Assembly (NCBI GenBank): GCA_021851625.1
Contig: JAJZCX010000015.1
Coordinates: 1 to 12,077 of the forward strand
Length of the DNA stretch: 12,077 bases
Origin: Acidobacteriota bacterium
GTDB lineage: Bacteria > Acidobacteriota > Terriglobia > Terriglobales > Acidobacteriaceae
Direction: 5' to 3'
Under the pieces are notes generated by a model that was given only the letters and a program-made list of their open reading frames with translations, did not search any database and had not been told where the DNA came from. Of the stretch, positions 1-6,727 are shown in pieces. The position numbers and the translations under genes are program-made. The stretch's first letter is position 1, and every line of letters begins with the position of its first letter.

Positions 1-1
1 G

Positions 2-982
2 CTGGCGAGCAACGGCTATGTGGGCGTCAATTTTTTCTTCATCCTCTCCGGCTTCATTCTTGCCTACAACTATACGGACAAGCACGCGCAGGGAAAATTC
101 TCCACACGCGAATTCTGGCGCAATCGTCTGGTGCGGCTCTATCCGGTCTATGTGCTGGGACTCCTGATTTCACTGCCGATTTTGCGCTTGGAGTGGATGT
201 ATCAAACGCGCGCGCACTTCTGGCAGGGGTTGACGTTGACGCCGCTGATGCTGCAAGGCATCAGTCCGCGGCTGGCCACGTTTTGGAATACGCCCGCTTG
301 GACGCTCTCCTGTGAAGTGGCGTTCTACTTGCTCTTTCCCTGGCTGCTGACGCTGCGCTGGCCAGAGAGCAAGCGCGGCCTGTCGCTGCTGCTGGGCGCG
401 TTGTGGATTGTGGCGCTGATTCTGCCCACGCTCTACATGCTGTTGCACCCGGATGGGGTGGGGCCGATCAACCGTTACTCCAATCAATTCTGGCTGCGCG
501 CGGTCAAGCTGACGCCGTTGCCGCATGTGCCCGCATTTCTATTTGGCATTGTGCTGTCGCGCTTGAATGATCGCGTGCAACTCTCCGACAGGGCGCGCTT
601 TGCCATGGCCACCGCATCCTGCGCGGTGATTTTGGCCATCTTGTGGCAGGGCGACCGTCTGCCGTTTTTGCTGGTGCACAATGGGTTGCTGGCGCCGATC
701 TTTGCTGTGGCGATTTTAGGATTGGTCGGGCGGCATCCGCTGACGATGCTGCTGGGCGCGGCTCCGCTGGTATTTGTTGGCGAGGCCAGCTACTGCTTGT
801 ATCTGATCCACTTCAATCTGTGGCAGTGGCTGCACTCCAGCGGACTGCTACCCGCGCTGCACCTGGCGCAGTGGGATCCGTGGATTTCCTATCTGCTGTT
901 GGAGTTGGCTGCGCTGGCCGCCTACCACTGGGTGGAGCGGCCCGGACGCGGTTGGATGCAACGATTGCTGCCGGAGTTTTAG
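2..982 (+). CDS. Acyltransferase-3 family membrane protein (OafA/YrhL-like), 5' truncated
   Basis: This integral membrane O-acyltransferase (PF01757 type) would move an acyl group, often acetyl, onto a sugar of an exopolysaccharide, O-antigen or other envelope glycan. The frame is open to the left edge, so the true start and the first transmembrane helix, including the family's conserved Arg/His region, lie outside the window. The GTG at 20 is an internal valine codon in the family motif GVNFFFILSGF, not a start. About 326 residues are visible. Further family marks are WTLSCEVAFYLLFP (nt 296-337), the GEASYCLYLIHF motif near nt 779-814, and a terminal YHWVERPGR (nt 923-949). Around eight to nine hydrophobic segments can be seen. 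The substrate cannot be read from the sequence. The gene converges on the propeller lipoprotein gene, 42 bp away. The family is certain; the target sugar is unknown. Confidence 0.93.
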   Translation: MASNGYVGVNFFFILSGFILAYNYTDKHAQGKFSTREFWRNRLVRLYPVYVLGLLISLPILRLEWMYQTRAHFWQGLTLTPLMLQGISPRLATFWNTPAWTLSCEVAFYLLFPWLLTLRWPESKRGLSLLLGALWIVALILPTLYMLLHPDGVGPINRYSNQFWLRAVKLTPLPHVPAFLFGIVLSRLNDRVQLSDRARFAMATASCAVILAILWQGDRLPFLLVHNGLLAPIFAVAILGLVGRHPLTMLLGAAPLVFVGEASYCLYLIHFNLWQWLHSSGLLPALHLAQWDPWISYLLLELAALAAYHWVERPGRGWMQRLLPEF

Positions 983-1020
983 GGGCGCATGGCTACTGCG
1001 CCCGCACGTAACGATGCGCC
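983..1020. terminator. Stem-loop between convergent genes, possible terminator without U-tract
   Basis: Directly after the acyltransferase stop codon, GGGCGCA (983-989) pairs perfectly with TGCGCCC (997-1003) around a 7-nt loop. The same left arm can instead pair with ATGCGCC (1014-1020), so two mutually exclusive hairpins are possible. Neither strand has a T-run after the stem, so this is not a classic intrinsic terminator. It may still act as a bidirectional terminator or mRNA 3'-end stabiliser for the two convergent genes. Confidence 0.45.
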
Positions 1021-1024
1021 TGGG

Positions 1025-2272
1025 TTATGGCGTAGCGTTGGCTGCCACGGGGTGCGTGGCATTGGCCGCAGTGGAAACGCAAGTTGGTTCAACCCCGGTG
1101 GCACGTGGACTGTTGAGAATTTGCACCAGCGCCCCAGTCTGTGGATTCAACTCAAAGCCGCTCACCGTGTTGTCCAAGAAATTTGTCACATAAACAAAAC
1201 GTCCGTAGGCTGACTCGACCGAAACACAGTCCGGGCCGGTGCCCGTGCCATAGCTAAGATCACCGTTGGGCTGGGTGAGTTCGCCAGTGGTGGCATCGTG
1301 CGTGTAGGTACGTACAGTGTTGGAGTTGAAGTTGGTGACGTAGAGGAATTGTCCGCTGGGATCAAAGTCCATGCTGTCGGGCAGATGATCGCTGGCTATT
1401 GGATTGCCCAGTGGCTGGAGCGCGCCCGTAGCCTGCACAGAGTAGCTGAGCATTTCATTCGCACCCTGATCGGCAACGTAAACGGTGTGGCCGACGGCAT
1501 CGCTGGCAATGGCGCTGGGCTGGGTTCCGGCAGGAAAATTGTTGCTGGTCAGAGCCGTGAGCACGCCGTTGGAATCATTCAGAGAAAATCCATATATGGT
1601 GTGCATCCCCTGATCGGCAACGTAGAGAAATCCGGTCGAAGCGGTGACGGTGACACCAATGGGTTGTGAGCCCTGGATGGCCTGCTGACCGTTCAGCGGG
1701 AAGCAGCTTTGGCCGGAGACGGGGTCGGCAATGGGTACACCCAAGCTGCCATCCGCAGCCACGATAGGATACGCGGCCACGCAGCCGTAGGTGGGTGGAT
1801 TGGCCGCAATTGGATTGATGTTCGTGGACACAGCGCCACTGTTGTTGAAGGTTGGGGCAAAGGAATCGACCACAAACAGATACTTGCCCTGCGGGTCCAG
1901 CGCCAGGGCGATGGGATACGTTCCGGGCGTATTGTAAGTGTGCTGCTGGTAGAGTTTGCCGTCTGTACCGATGGCAAATTCCACAAGTGCGTTGTCGATC
2001 TCATGTACAACGTAGAGCCAATGGTTGGTGCCATCCACTACGCTGGCGATGGGATATTGGCCACCGGAAGGAAACGGAGAATTGGCGACTTGCGTGATCG
2101 CGCCGGAGACACTGTCAATGGTGTAGGCATTGATGACACCGGGGATGGTCCTGGCCGTAAGTGTATAGACAAAGCCGAGGGTAAAACTGGGATTGCAGGC
2201 TGTGACGCTCAGCGCCAAGGCAAGGGATGCAACCAAGGCCAGCGTCGTGCGGCCGTACTGACTCCACTTCAT
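1025..2272 (-). CDS. Beta-propeller (lactonase/YVTN-like) lipoprotein, paralogue 1
   Basis: A 415-residue exported lipoprotein. The signal peptide MKWSQYGR plus a hydrophobic stretch ends in a lipobox VTAC with the lipidated cysteine at residue 26. Residue 27 is Asn, so there is no Asp inner-membrane retention signal and outer-membrane or surface anchoring is likely. The rest consists of repeated blades of the type LYVV, YLFVVD, FLYVADQG, VYVADQG, FLYVTNF and FVYVTNF, each followed by a TG-type turn, as in seven-bladed lactonase/YncE propellers. Four cysteines remain in the mature part (164, 190, 349, 398), and 164 and 190 sit in a long inter-blade insert. The ATG start is supported by AAGGA 5 nt upstream. 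The gene has its own promoter and is separated from the middle paralogue by a terminator. Annotation tools often call such proteins 6-phosphogluconolactonase, but the secretion signal argues against a cytosolic sugar-lactone role. The molecular function is unknown. Confidence 0.9.
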   Translation of the reverse strand: MKWSQYGRTTLALVASLALALSVTACNPSFTLGFVYTLTARTIPGVINAYTIDSVSGAITQVANSPFPSGGQYPIASVVDGTNHWLYVVHEIDNALVEFAIGTDGKLYQQHTYNTPGTYPIALALDPQGKYLFVVDSFAPTFNNSGAVSTNINPIAANPPTYGCVAAYPIVAADGSLGVPIADPVSGQSCFPLNGQQAIQGSQPIGVTVTASTGFLYVADQGMHTIYGFSLNDSNGVLTALTSNNFPAGTQPSAIASDAVGHTVYVADQGANEMLSYSVQATGALQPLGNPIASDHLPDSMDFDPSGQFLYVTNFNSNTVRTYTHDATTGELTQPNGDLSYGTGTGPDCVSVESAYGRFVYVTNFLDNTVSGFELNPQTGALVQILNSPRATGVEPTCVSTAANATHPVAANATP

Positions 2273-2276
2273 GCGG

Positions 2277-2283
2277 TTCCTTT
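2277..2283 (-). promoter_or_regulatory. Ribosome binding site of propeller paralogue 1
   Basis: On the minus strand AAAGGAA lies 4 nt before the ATG at 2272. It is part of a 14-nt untranslated leader identical to that of the middle paralogue, and it fixes the start of the gene. Confidence 0.7.
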
Positions 2284-2355
2284 GTTCCCAGCCAACTCAC
2301 ACGGCCATGGGGCTGCGCGCGCAGTCTTCTGTGATTGGGTGTGTTCCCAGTCCCC

Positions 2356-2385
2356 ATTGTAAAAGCCCCAGAGCGCTTCTGCCAG
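2356..2385 (-). promoter_or_regulatory. Sigma70-like promoter of propeller paralogue 1 (CTGGCA-N18-TACAAT)
   Basis: Read on the minus strand, a -35 box CTGGCA (2380-2385) and a -10 box TACAAT (2356-2361) are separated by 18 bp. TACAAT differs from the consensus -10 at one position, and CTGGCA matches four of six in the -35. The same pair with the same spacing, and an identical GGCTTTTACAAT block, lies upstream of the third propeller gene. Transcription would start near 2349, giving a leader of about 77 nt. Confidence 0.6.
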
Positions 2386-2428
2386 AGCAGGCGCAGAATT
2401 TCTGCATACGGAGCAAAGATTCCAGAGC

Positions 2429-2449
2429 AAAAAACCCGCCGAAGCGGGT
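2429..2449 (-). terminator. Rho-independent terminator after propeller paralogue 2
   Basis: On the minus strand, ACCCGC and GCGGGT form a perfect six-pair stem around a stable TTCG tetraloop, followed directly by six T residues (2429-2434). It starts 28 bp after the stop codon of the middle propeller gene. It should end transcription from the upstream propeller genes before the last paralogue, which then uses its own promoter. The plus strand shows CCTTTTGCTGTTT after the stem, so weak activity in the other direction is possible. Confidence 0.88.
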
Positions 2450-2476
2450 CCTTTTGCTGTTTGAGATGTCGGCTGG

Positions 2477-3757
2477 CTACGGCCCAATCGCTTGCACAGG
2501 ATGGGAGCCATTCGAAGCCGTCTGCACGCAGGTGGGACTTTGTCCGGCTGCGAAAGGTGTATTCAAAACTGCTGTTAAATCGCCAGTATGCGGATCCAAC
2601 TCAAAACCGCTCACGGTGTTGTCCAGCAGATTGGATGTATAGAGAAAACGTCCGTAGGCCAACTCCATCGTCAGGCAAGTCGGCCCAGTGCCAGTCTGGT
2701 TGCTTTGGTTGCCAGGGTTCTGCGCAGGAGCGCCGCTCACCGCGTTCAGGCTGTATGTCCCTATTATATTGGCGTTGAAATTGGCGACATAGAGGTAGAG
2801 GCCGCGTGGATCAATCAGCACCGCATCCGGATACAGACTGGTGATGAAGGGGCCGTACAGCATGGCCTGCAGCGATCCGTCATTCTGCACGTCATAGCCG
2901 AGCAATTGGTTGGAATACGCATCCGTGACGTAAACAAATCTCCCAGTTGGATCGCTGGTGATCGCACTGGGCTTCACGCCAGATTGATAATTGTTGTTGG
3001 CAATCGCCGTCAACACACCGGTGGCGTAATCGACCGAATACCCGTAGACCGAATGCGTGCCTTGATCTGCAACGTAGAGGAAGTTCACGAACCCTGTCGT
3101 GGTAATACCCACGGGCTGGGAGCCTTGCTGCCCTTGCTGGCCATTGAGCGGAAAGCAATTTTGACCAGAGACGGGATCCGCCACGGGTGCCCCCAGGCTG
3201 CCATCGGCATAGGAGATGGGGTAGACGACCACGCAGCCATAGGTCGGAACCGGTGCAGCAGGATAGCTGGGCGGATTGACCACTGGAGCTTTCACCGTAC
3301 CGCCGGTCAAGCCTGCGTTGATCTGCGCATTGAAGGCTGGAGCGAATGTGTCTACCACAAACAAGTAGCGGCTCTGCGCATCAATGGTCGCCGAAATGGG
3401 ATACGTGCCGGGCGTGCTGTAGACGTTGGCCTGCTGCAACGTGGCCCCCGTACCAATGTTGAATTGCACGATGCTGTTACTGACTTCATTGACAACGTAG
3501 AGCCACTTGGCGCGATTGTCTACTGCGCTGACCACCGGGAATTTTCCGCCGGAGGAATACGGAGAGGTTGCCGCCGGGGTCAATGCGCCAGAGACGCTGT
3601 CGATGGTGTACGTGCTGATCTGACCGGGAGAAGCCTGCGCAGACAGAGCATACACAAAACCAAGGGTAAAGCTGGGATTACAAGCGGTCACACTGAGTCC
3701 CAATGACAGGGTGGCCATTAGCGCCAGCGTGATCCGTCCGTATTGACTCCACTTCAT
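2477..3757 (-). CDS. Beta-propeller (lactonase/YVTN-like) lipoprotein, paralogue 2
   Basis: A 426-residue lipoprotein that is clearly a tandem duplicate of the gene downstream of it. The signal peptide is nearly identical (MKWSQYGRITLAL) and the lipobox VTAC again has the lipid cysteine at residue 26, followed by the same NPSFTLGFVY. The frame is open 27 codons further upstream, but I place the start at the ATG at 3757. It aligns with the paralogue's start and has AAAGGAA 4 nt before it, while the extension has no signal-peptide character. Blades include WLYVVN, YLFVVD, FLYVADQG, FVYVTD, YLYVANF and FLYTSN. Mature cysteines at 175, 201, 361 and 410 match those of paralogue 1, with the same 26-residue gap between the first two. 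A small insertion near residues 145-170 explains the extra length. It lies 113 bp after the third propeller gene and may be co-transcribed with it. Function unknown. Confidence 0.9.
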   Translation of the reverse strand: MKWSQYGRITLALMATLSLGLSVTACNPSFTLGFVYALSAQASPGQISTYTIDSVSGALTPAATSPYSSGGKFPVVSAVDNRAKWLYVVNEVSNSIVQFNIGTGATLQQANVYSTPGTYPISATIDAQSRYLFVVDTFAPAFNAQINAGLTGGTVKAPVVNPPSYPAAPVPTYGCVVVYPISYADGSLGAPVADPVSGQNCFPLNGQQGQQGSQPVGITTTGFVNFLYVADQGTHSVYGYSVDYATGVLTAIANNNYQSGVKPSAITSDPTGRFVYVTDAYSNQLLGYDVQNDGSLQAMLYGPFITSLYPDAVLIDPRGLYLYVANFNANIIGTYSLNAVSGAPAQNPGNQSNQTGTGPTCLTMELAYGRFLYTSNLLDNTVSGFELDPHTGDLTAVLNTPFAAGQSPTCVQTASNGSHPVQAIGP

Positions 3758-3761
3758 GCGG

Positions 3762-3768
3762 TTCCTTT
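3762..3768 (-). promoter_or_regulatory. Ribosome binding site of propeller paralogue 2
   Basis: AAAGGAA on the minus strand, 4 nt before the ATG at 3757. It decides this start over the in-frame upstream alternatives, and it is identical in sequence and spacing to the site of paralogue 1. Confidence 0.7.
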
Positions 3769-3870
3769 GTTGCCGGGCCATCAATTGCAGCCCAGAGATG
3801 CGTAGTGCAGAATTCGATTCTTGCTTCAACGATTGCATCCATCACACCAGACCGAAAACTCTGTGAGCAA

Positions 3871-5181
3871 TTAGAAGACTCGTCCGGAGACCACCAGATA
3901 ATTTGGCTGCAACGGCGCATTCGTCACTGGACCTTTGAAGAGCGGCGTAAGCTGGCCAGTATTGGCGTCGATGATGTCTCCGGTGATGGTACTGTCGTTG
4001 TAGTTGGCCGTATACAGGTACTGGTTGGACGGATCCTCGACCATCCAGATGGGGCCAGAGCCGGCGGGGAAGCTGCCATTGCTGCTCGAAGTAGCACCCG
4101 GTACCAACTGCAACTGACCGTTGACCGCGTTGATCGTATAGGCCGTGATCGTGCTATTCGGCTGATTGATGGAGGACTGGCCAAAATTCGCCACATAAAG
4201 ATACTTGGCGTTGGAGTTAGCCAGAATAGCGTCTGGGTTTACCGCTCCGGTGGCATTGTTGACTGGACCACCAACGAGCGTTTGCAACTGGCCCGTGCTT
4301 CCGACTGTGAATGGAAGAATCTGATTGGCTACCGTGTCCGCCAAATACAGATAGGCACCGCTTGAAGCAACTGCCATCGTGCTGAGTGCGCCCGGAGCAG
4401 AACCGGTCTGCAGCGGCTGGTTTTGCGTCAAGATCAATTGTCCGTTGGGACTATCCAACTGATAGGGGAAGACGTCAGGATTGCAAGTAACCCCATTCTG
4501 CCCGCAAACCACGGCAGAGGTGCTGCCGTTGGCTGGAAGAATGGTTGTACCGGGAGCATACCCCTGGTCCAAGGTGAAGATGTAGCCCGCGCCGAAAACG
4601 ACTTGTACTGGCTTGTAATTCACCTCGAAGTAGGTCTCTTGCTGCCCTTGCGTGTTGAACGTGTTTTGATTTGTGACCAACGTCAGCTTGCCTGTGTTTT
4701 TGTCGATGGAAAACACGGTGATGTCGCCCCGTCCAGAGCCATCGGGCGCAATCTGATCTGCGGTGAAGAGAAACTGCCCACTGGGACTGATGGCAATCGA
4801 GACTGGATTGCTACCCGACGTGAAGTAGTTCCCTTGGAAGGTCAACACGCCGGATCCCCCGATGCTATACATCGAGACGCTGTTCGATCCCTTGTTGAGC
4901 ACAGCCAGCAACTGGCCACCCGGCACCAGTGCCATTTGCACCGGATCATCGCCGTTCGCTGGGAAGGGCGAGCCGGTGATGGGCGTCAGATAGCCGAAGT
5001 CGTGATCAATCTTGTAGCCGGCGACTTGATTCAAGCGCTGGCTTGGATTCGTGGTGGCGATGCCGTTGGCGCTGACGTAAAGATAACCAATGGTGTAGGT
5101 ACCGCAAGCGATAAAGCTGAGGCCCATTCCGAGAGACACGACTAGGGCCAGCGCGATGCGGCCATATTTCCAAAACTTCAT
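3871..5181 (-). CDS. Beta-propeller (lactonase/YVTN-like) lipoprotein, paralogue 3
   Basis: A 436-residue lipoprotein, more distant from the other two. The signal peptide MKFWKYGRIALAL keeps the cluster's pattern, and the lipobox FIAC puts the lipid cysteine at residue 26 with Gly at 27. Blades include LLAVLN, FLFTAD, YIFTLDQG, YLYLADT, YLYVANF and YLYTANY, with TG turns in each repeat, consistent with a lactonase/YncE-type propeller. Only two further cysteines occur, C226 and C233, close together in a loop roughly where the paralogues carry their cysteine-bearing insert. I chose the ATG at 5181 (AAGGA 5 nt upstream, aligned with the paralogues). An ATG six bases earlier (5187), with AGAGG in front, is possible and would add two residues. 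The frame runs open to a TTG at 5316 overlapping mlaD, but this extension lacks support. The gene has its own promoter downstream of mlaD. Function unknown. Confidence 0.88.
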   Translation of the reverse strand: MKFWKYGRIALALVVSLGMGLSFIACGTYTIGYLYVSANGIATTNPSQRLNQVAGYKIDHDFGYLTPITGSPFPANGDDPVQMALVPGGQLLAVLNKGSNSVSMYSIGGSGVLTFQGNYFTSGSNPVSIAISPSGQFLFTADQIAPDGSGRGDITVFSIDKNTGKLTLVTNQNTFNTQGQQETYFEVNYKPVQVVFGAGYIFTLDQGYAPGTTILPANGSTSAVVCGQNGVTCNPDVFPYQLDSPNGQLILTQNQPLQTGSAPGALSTMAVASSGAYLYLADTVANQILPFTVGSTGQLQTLVGGPVNNATGAVNPDAILANSNAKYLYVANFGQSSINQPNSTITAYTINAVNGQLQLVPGATSSSNGSFPAGSGPIWMVEDPSNQYLYTANYNDSTITGDIIDANTGQLTPLFKGPVTNAPLQPNYLVVSGRVF

Positions 5182-5264
5182 GTGCATCCTTGATCCTCTT
5201 GCGCGGTTCAGACGCGAGGGCTGCCAGAGGCAGCGTTTCATCGTTGGGATTGCTTCCTGCACCA

Positions 5265-5294
5265 ATTGTAAAAGCCAAAGGGGGTTTGTGCCAG
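5265..5294 (-). promoter_or_regulatory. Sigma70-like promoter of propeller paralogue 3 (CTGGCA-N18-TACAAT)
   Basis: On the minus strand, CTGGCA (5289-5294) and TACAAT (5265-5270) are separated by 18 bp, exactly as in front of paralogue 1. The block GGCTTTTACAAT is identical in both. It starts 18 bp after the mlaD stop codon. Transcription would start near 5258, giving a leader of about 77 nt, also as in paralogue 1. No equivalent is seen in the 113 bp before paralogue 2. Confidence 0.6.
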
Positions 5295-5312
5295 CGGCAG
5301 CCGTTCCCAGGG

Positions 5313-6389
5313 TCAAAATACCTTGAACTGGAAGCTGAGGTAGCGCCGGGGATCCTTGCGGATGGCCGTCAGCAAATCGCGTGCATTTTGCAACGCCTGC
5401 GTGCTGTTGTCATATAAGGATGGGTCCAGCAACAGCTTGCCCGCCGAGCCTTTGCCTGCGTTCAAGCGCGCCAGCAGCGTATCCATTTGGCTCACGGTGT
5501 CTTTGAGCTTGTGGGCAAATTGCGGGTCGTTGGTCATCACGCCCAACGCGCCGCGGCCCTGCTGAATCTGGGTGAGCAACTGGTTGGCCTTGGACGCGGT
5601 TTGGTTCAGATTGTTGTAGAGAGTGTCGTCGTGCATCAGTTTGCCCATGCTGCCTTGACCTGCATCGATCGCGCTGGTGATGTTGTCCAAATGCGTGACG
5701 GCGTCGTTGGTGCGGTTGTAAAACGTATCGTCGTTAACCAACTTGCCCAGCGAGCCATGTCCACCGTTGATTTGGTCGGCGACTCGTTGCAGGCTGGCCA
5801 GCGCGGTGACGGCTTGGTTGTACATTTTGGGATCATGCACGAGCTTGCCCAAGGACCCCTGCCCTGTGTTGATGGCATCGGTGAGATCCTGCAGGCGGCT
5901 CAAGATGGCATTGATCTGCACAATGGTGCTCTGGCTGGAGCGCACCACGTCTTGAATACTCGGCGTCTGCGAAACCAGCATCGAGTCCCCATCAGCGAGC
6001 AGCGGGCCCGTGGCGTGCGTGCTGTCAATATCCACCACCGTATCGCCCAAAACGCCCACCGTATCCAGCGTGACGACGGAATCCGTATGCAGCGCCTGAA
6101 TATATTGCGTGCTGACGAGCATACGAATTTCCACCGGCGCATTTGGATACGCAGTGTTGATGCGAATCCGCTTGACGGTGCCAATCATGACGCCCTGCAG
6201 ATTCACTGCGGCCCCCGGCATCAGGTCGGATGCATTGGTCACACGCGCATAAATGGTGATCCTGCGGTGGAGCAGGCCATCAATCGGGCCGGACATCAAG
6301 ATCACCAGCAGCGCAAGTGCGATGCTGGAGGCAACCACCAGCAGGCCAACCTTCAACTGCGACCAGCGAACTTCGCGGGGATTGGGCAC
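5313..6389 (-). CDS. MlaD-like MCE-domain lipid transport protein with C-terminal 34-residue repeats
   Basis: A 358-residue envelope protein of the MCE/MlaD family, whose members form rings that carry phospholipids between the inner and outer membranes with an MlaE-type permease and MlaF-type ATPase. One N-terminal membrane helix (about residues 14-33) is followed by an MCE domain (about 43-121, with VTNASDLMPGAAVNLQGV and GTVKRIRI). The C-terminal half has five consecutive repeats of exactly 34 residues (173-206, 207-240, 241-274, 275-308, 309-342) of the form GxGSxGKLxxDxxxY plus a helical stretch; the fourth is the most degenerate. The protein ends in an aromatic-basic tail, YLSFQFKVF. The start is a GTG, supported by AGGTGAG 6 nt upstream and the family-typical VRWSQLKVG soon after. 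No MlaE or MlaF gene is in the window. The MCE family call is firm; the transported lipid is unknown. Confidence 0.92.
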   Translation of the reverse strand: MPNPREVRWSQLKVGLLVVASSIALALLVILMSGPIDGLLHRRITIYARVTNASDLMPGAAVNLQGVMIGTVKRIRINTAYPNAPVEIRMLVSTQYIQALHTDSVVTLDTVGVLGDTVVDIDSTHATGPLLADGDSMLVSQTPSIQDVVRSSQSTIVQINAILSRLQDLTDAINTGQGSLGKLVHDPKMYNQAVTALASLQRVADQINGGHGSLGKLVNDDTFYNRTNDAVTHLDNITSAIDAGQGSMGKLMHDDTLYNNLNQTASKANQLLTQIQQGRGALGVMTNDPQFAHKLKDTVSQMDTLLARLNAGKGSAGKLLLDPSLYDNSTQALQNARDLLTAIRKDPRRYLSFQFKVF

Positions 6390-6395
6390 GATTTT

Positions 6396-6402
6396 CTCAC
6401 CT
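6396..6402 (-). promoter_or_regulatory. Shine-Dalgarno site fixing the GTG start of the MCE gene
   Basis: AGGTGAG on the minus strand lies 6 nt before the GTG at 6389. It is the best ribosome binding site of the window and the main reason for accepting the non-ATG start. Confidence 0.75.
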
Positions 6403-6472
6403 AAAAAACGCGGTCCCCCGACTGCACAACTGCGGACGCACAGGCAACCGCAGACCGCGGGAATTTACGTTG

Positions 6473-6481
6473 AGCATAGCA
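6473..6481 (-). promoter_or_regulatory. Possible extended -10 promoter of the MCE gene
   Basis: TGC followed by TATGCT on the minus strand (-10 hexamer 6473-6478) fits an extended -10 element. No good -35 box is seen. Transcription would start near 6466, giving a leader of about 77 nt before the GTG. Weak evidence. Confidence 0.25.
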
Positions 6482-6727
6482 GACTGGGCCAATCCAGAGC
6501 GGGAATGCTGCTTCGATGCCTGCGGGCCTGCGGTGGGATTTTTCGATCTTTCTTGGGAGCCGTTGCATATTTGGGAAGAATTTTCCAGCAAATTAAAACG
6601 GGAGCCGGTGACCAACGTACCGCGTCCGCGCCTGATGGCCCTGCCCTGCGGCTCCGATAACCAGCCTGTGGAGCAATTCCGACCGCGTTGCGGGCGGCAA
6701 TCATACGCACGGGGTCACCGCACGATT

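Larger units (their letters stand above)
6390..6727. other. Intergenic region between divergent mlaD-like gene and small unknown gene
   Basis: About 340 bp without a convincing gene. A plus-strand frame stays open across it, but its translation is rich in Cys, Arg and Pro and looks random, so I do not extend the small gene into it. A locally AT-rich patch at about 6538-6598 contrasts with the GC-rich surroundings and is the likeliest place for the small gene's promoter, although I cannot point to good -35/-10 boxes there. On the minus strand an extended -10 (TGCTATGCT) at 6473-6481 could serve mlaD. No tRNA, riboswitch or terminator was recognised. Confidence 0.5.

Noticed and set aside
3758..3838. 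27-codon N-terminal extension of propeller paralogue 2
   Set aside because: The shorter start aligns with both paralogues, yields a proper lipoprotein signal peptide and has a good ribosome binding site; the extension would bury the signal peptide.
2588..5145. Long plus-strand open frames (2588-3706, 3805-4365, 4423-5145) opposite the propeller genes
   Set aside because: They mirror the repeated blades of the minus-strand lipoproteins; no ribosome binding site, signal or domain was seen in them.
1025..5181. Propeller genes as an enzyme operon for gluconate metabolism
   Set aside because: All three have lipoprotein signal peptides and no pathway neighbours; the lactonase label reflects the fold only.
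5182..5316. 45-codon N-terminal extension of propeller paralogue 3 starting at a TTG
   Set aside because: It would overlap the end of mlaD and cross the predicted promoter, and it would place the signal peptide internally.
6317..6727. N-terminal extension of the small unknown gene into the mlaD start region
   Set aside because: The translation is Cys/Arg/Pro-rich and random-looking and overlaps mlaD; the composition changes to protein-like only at the ATG at 6728.
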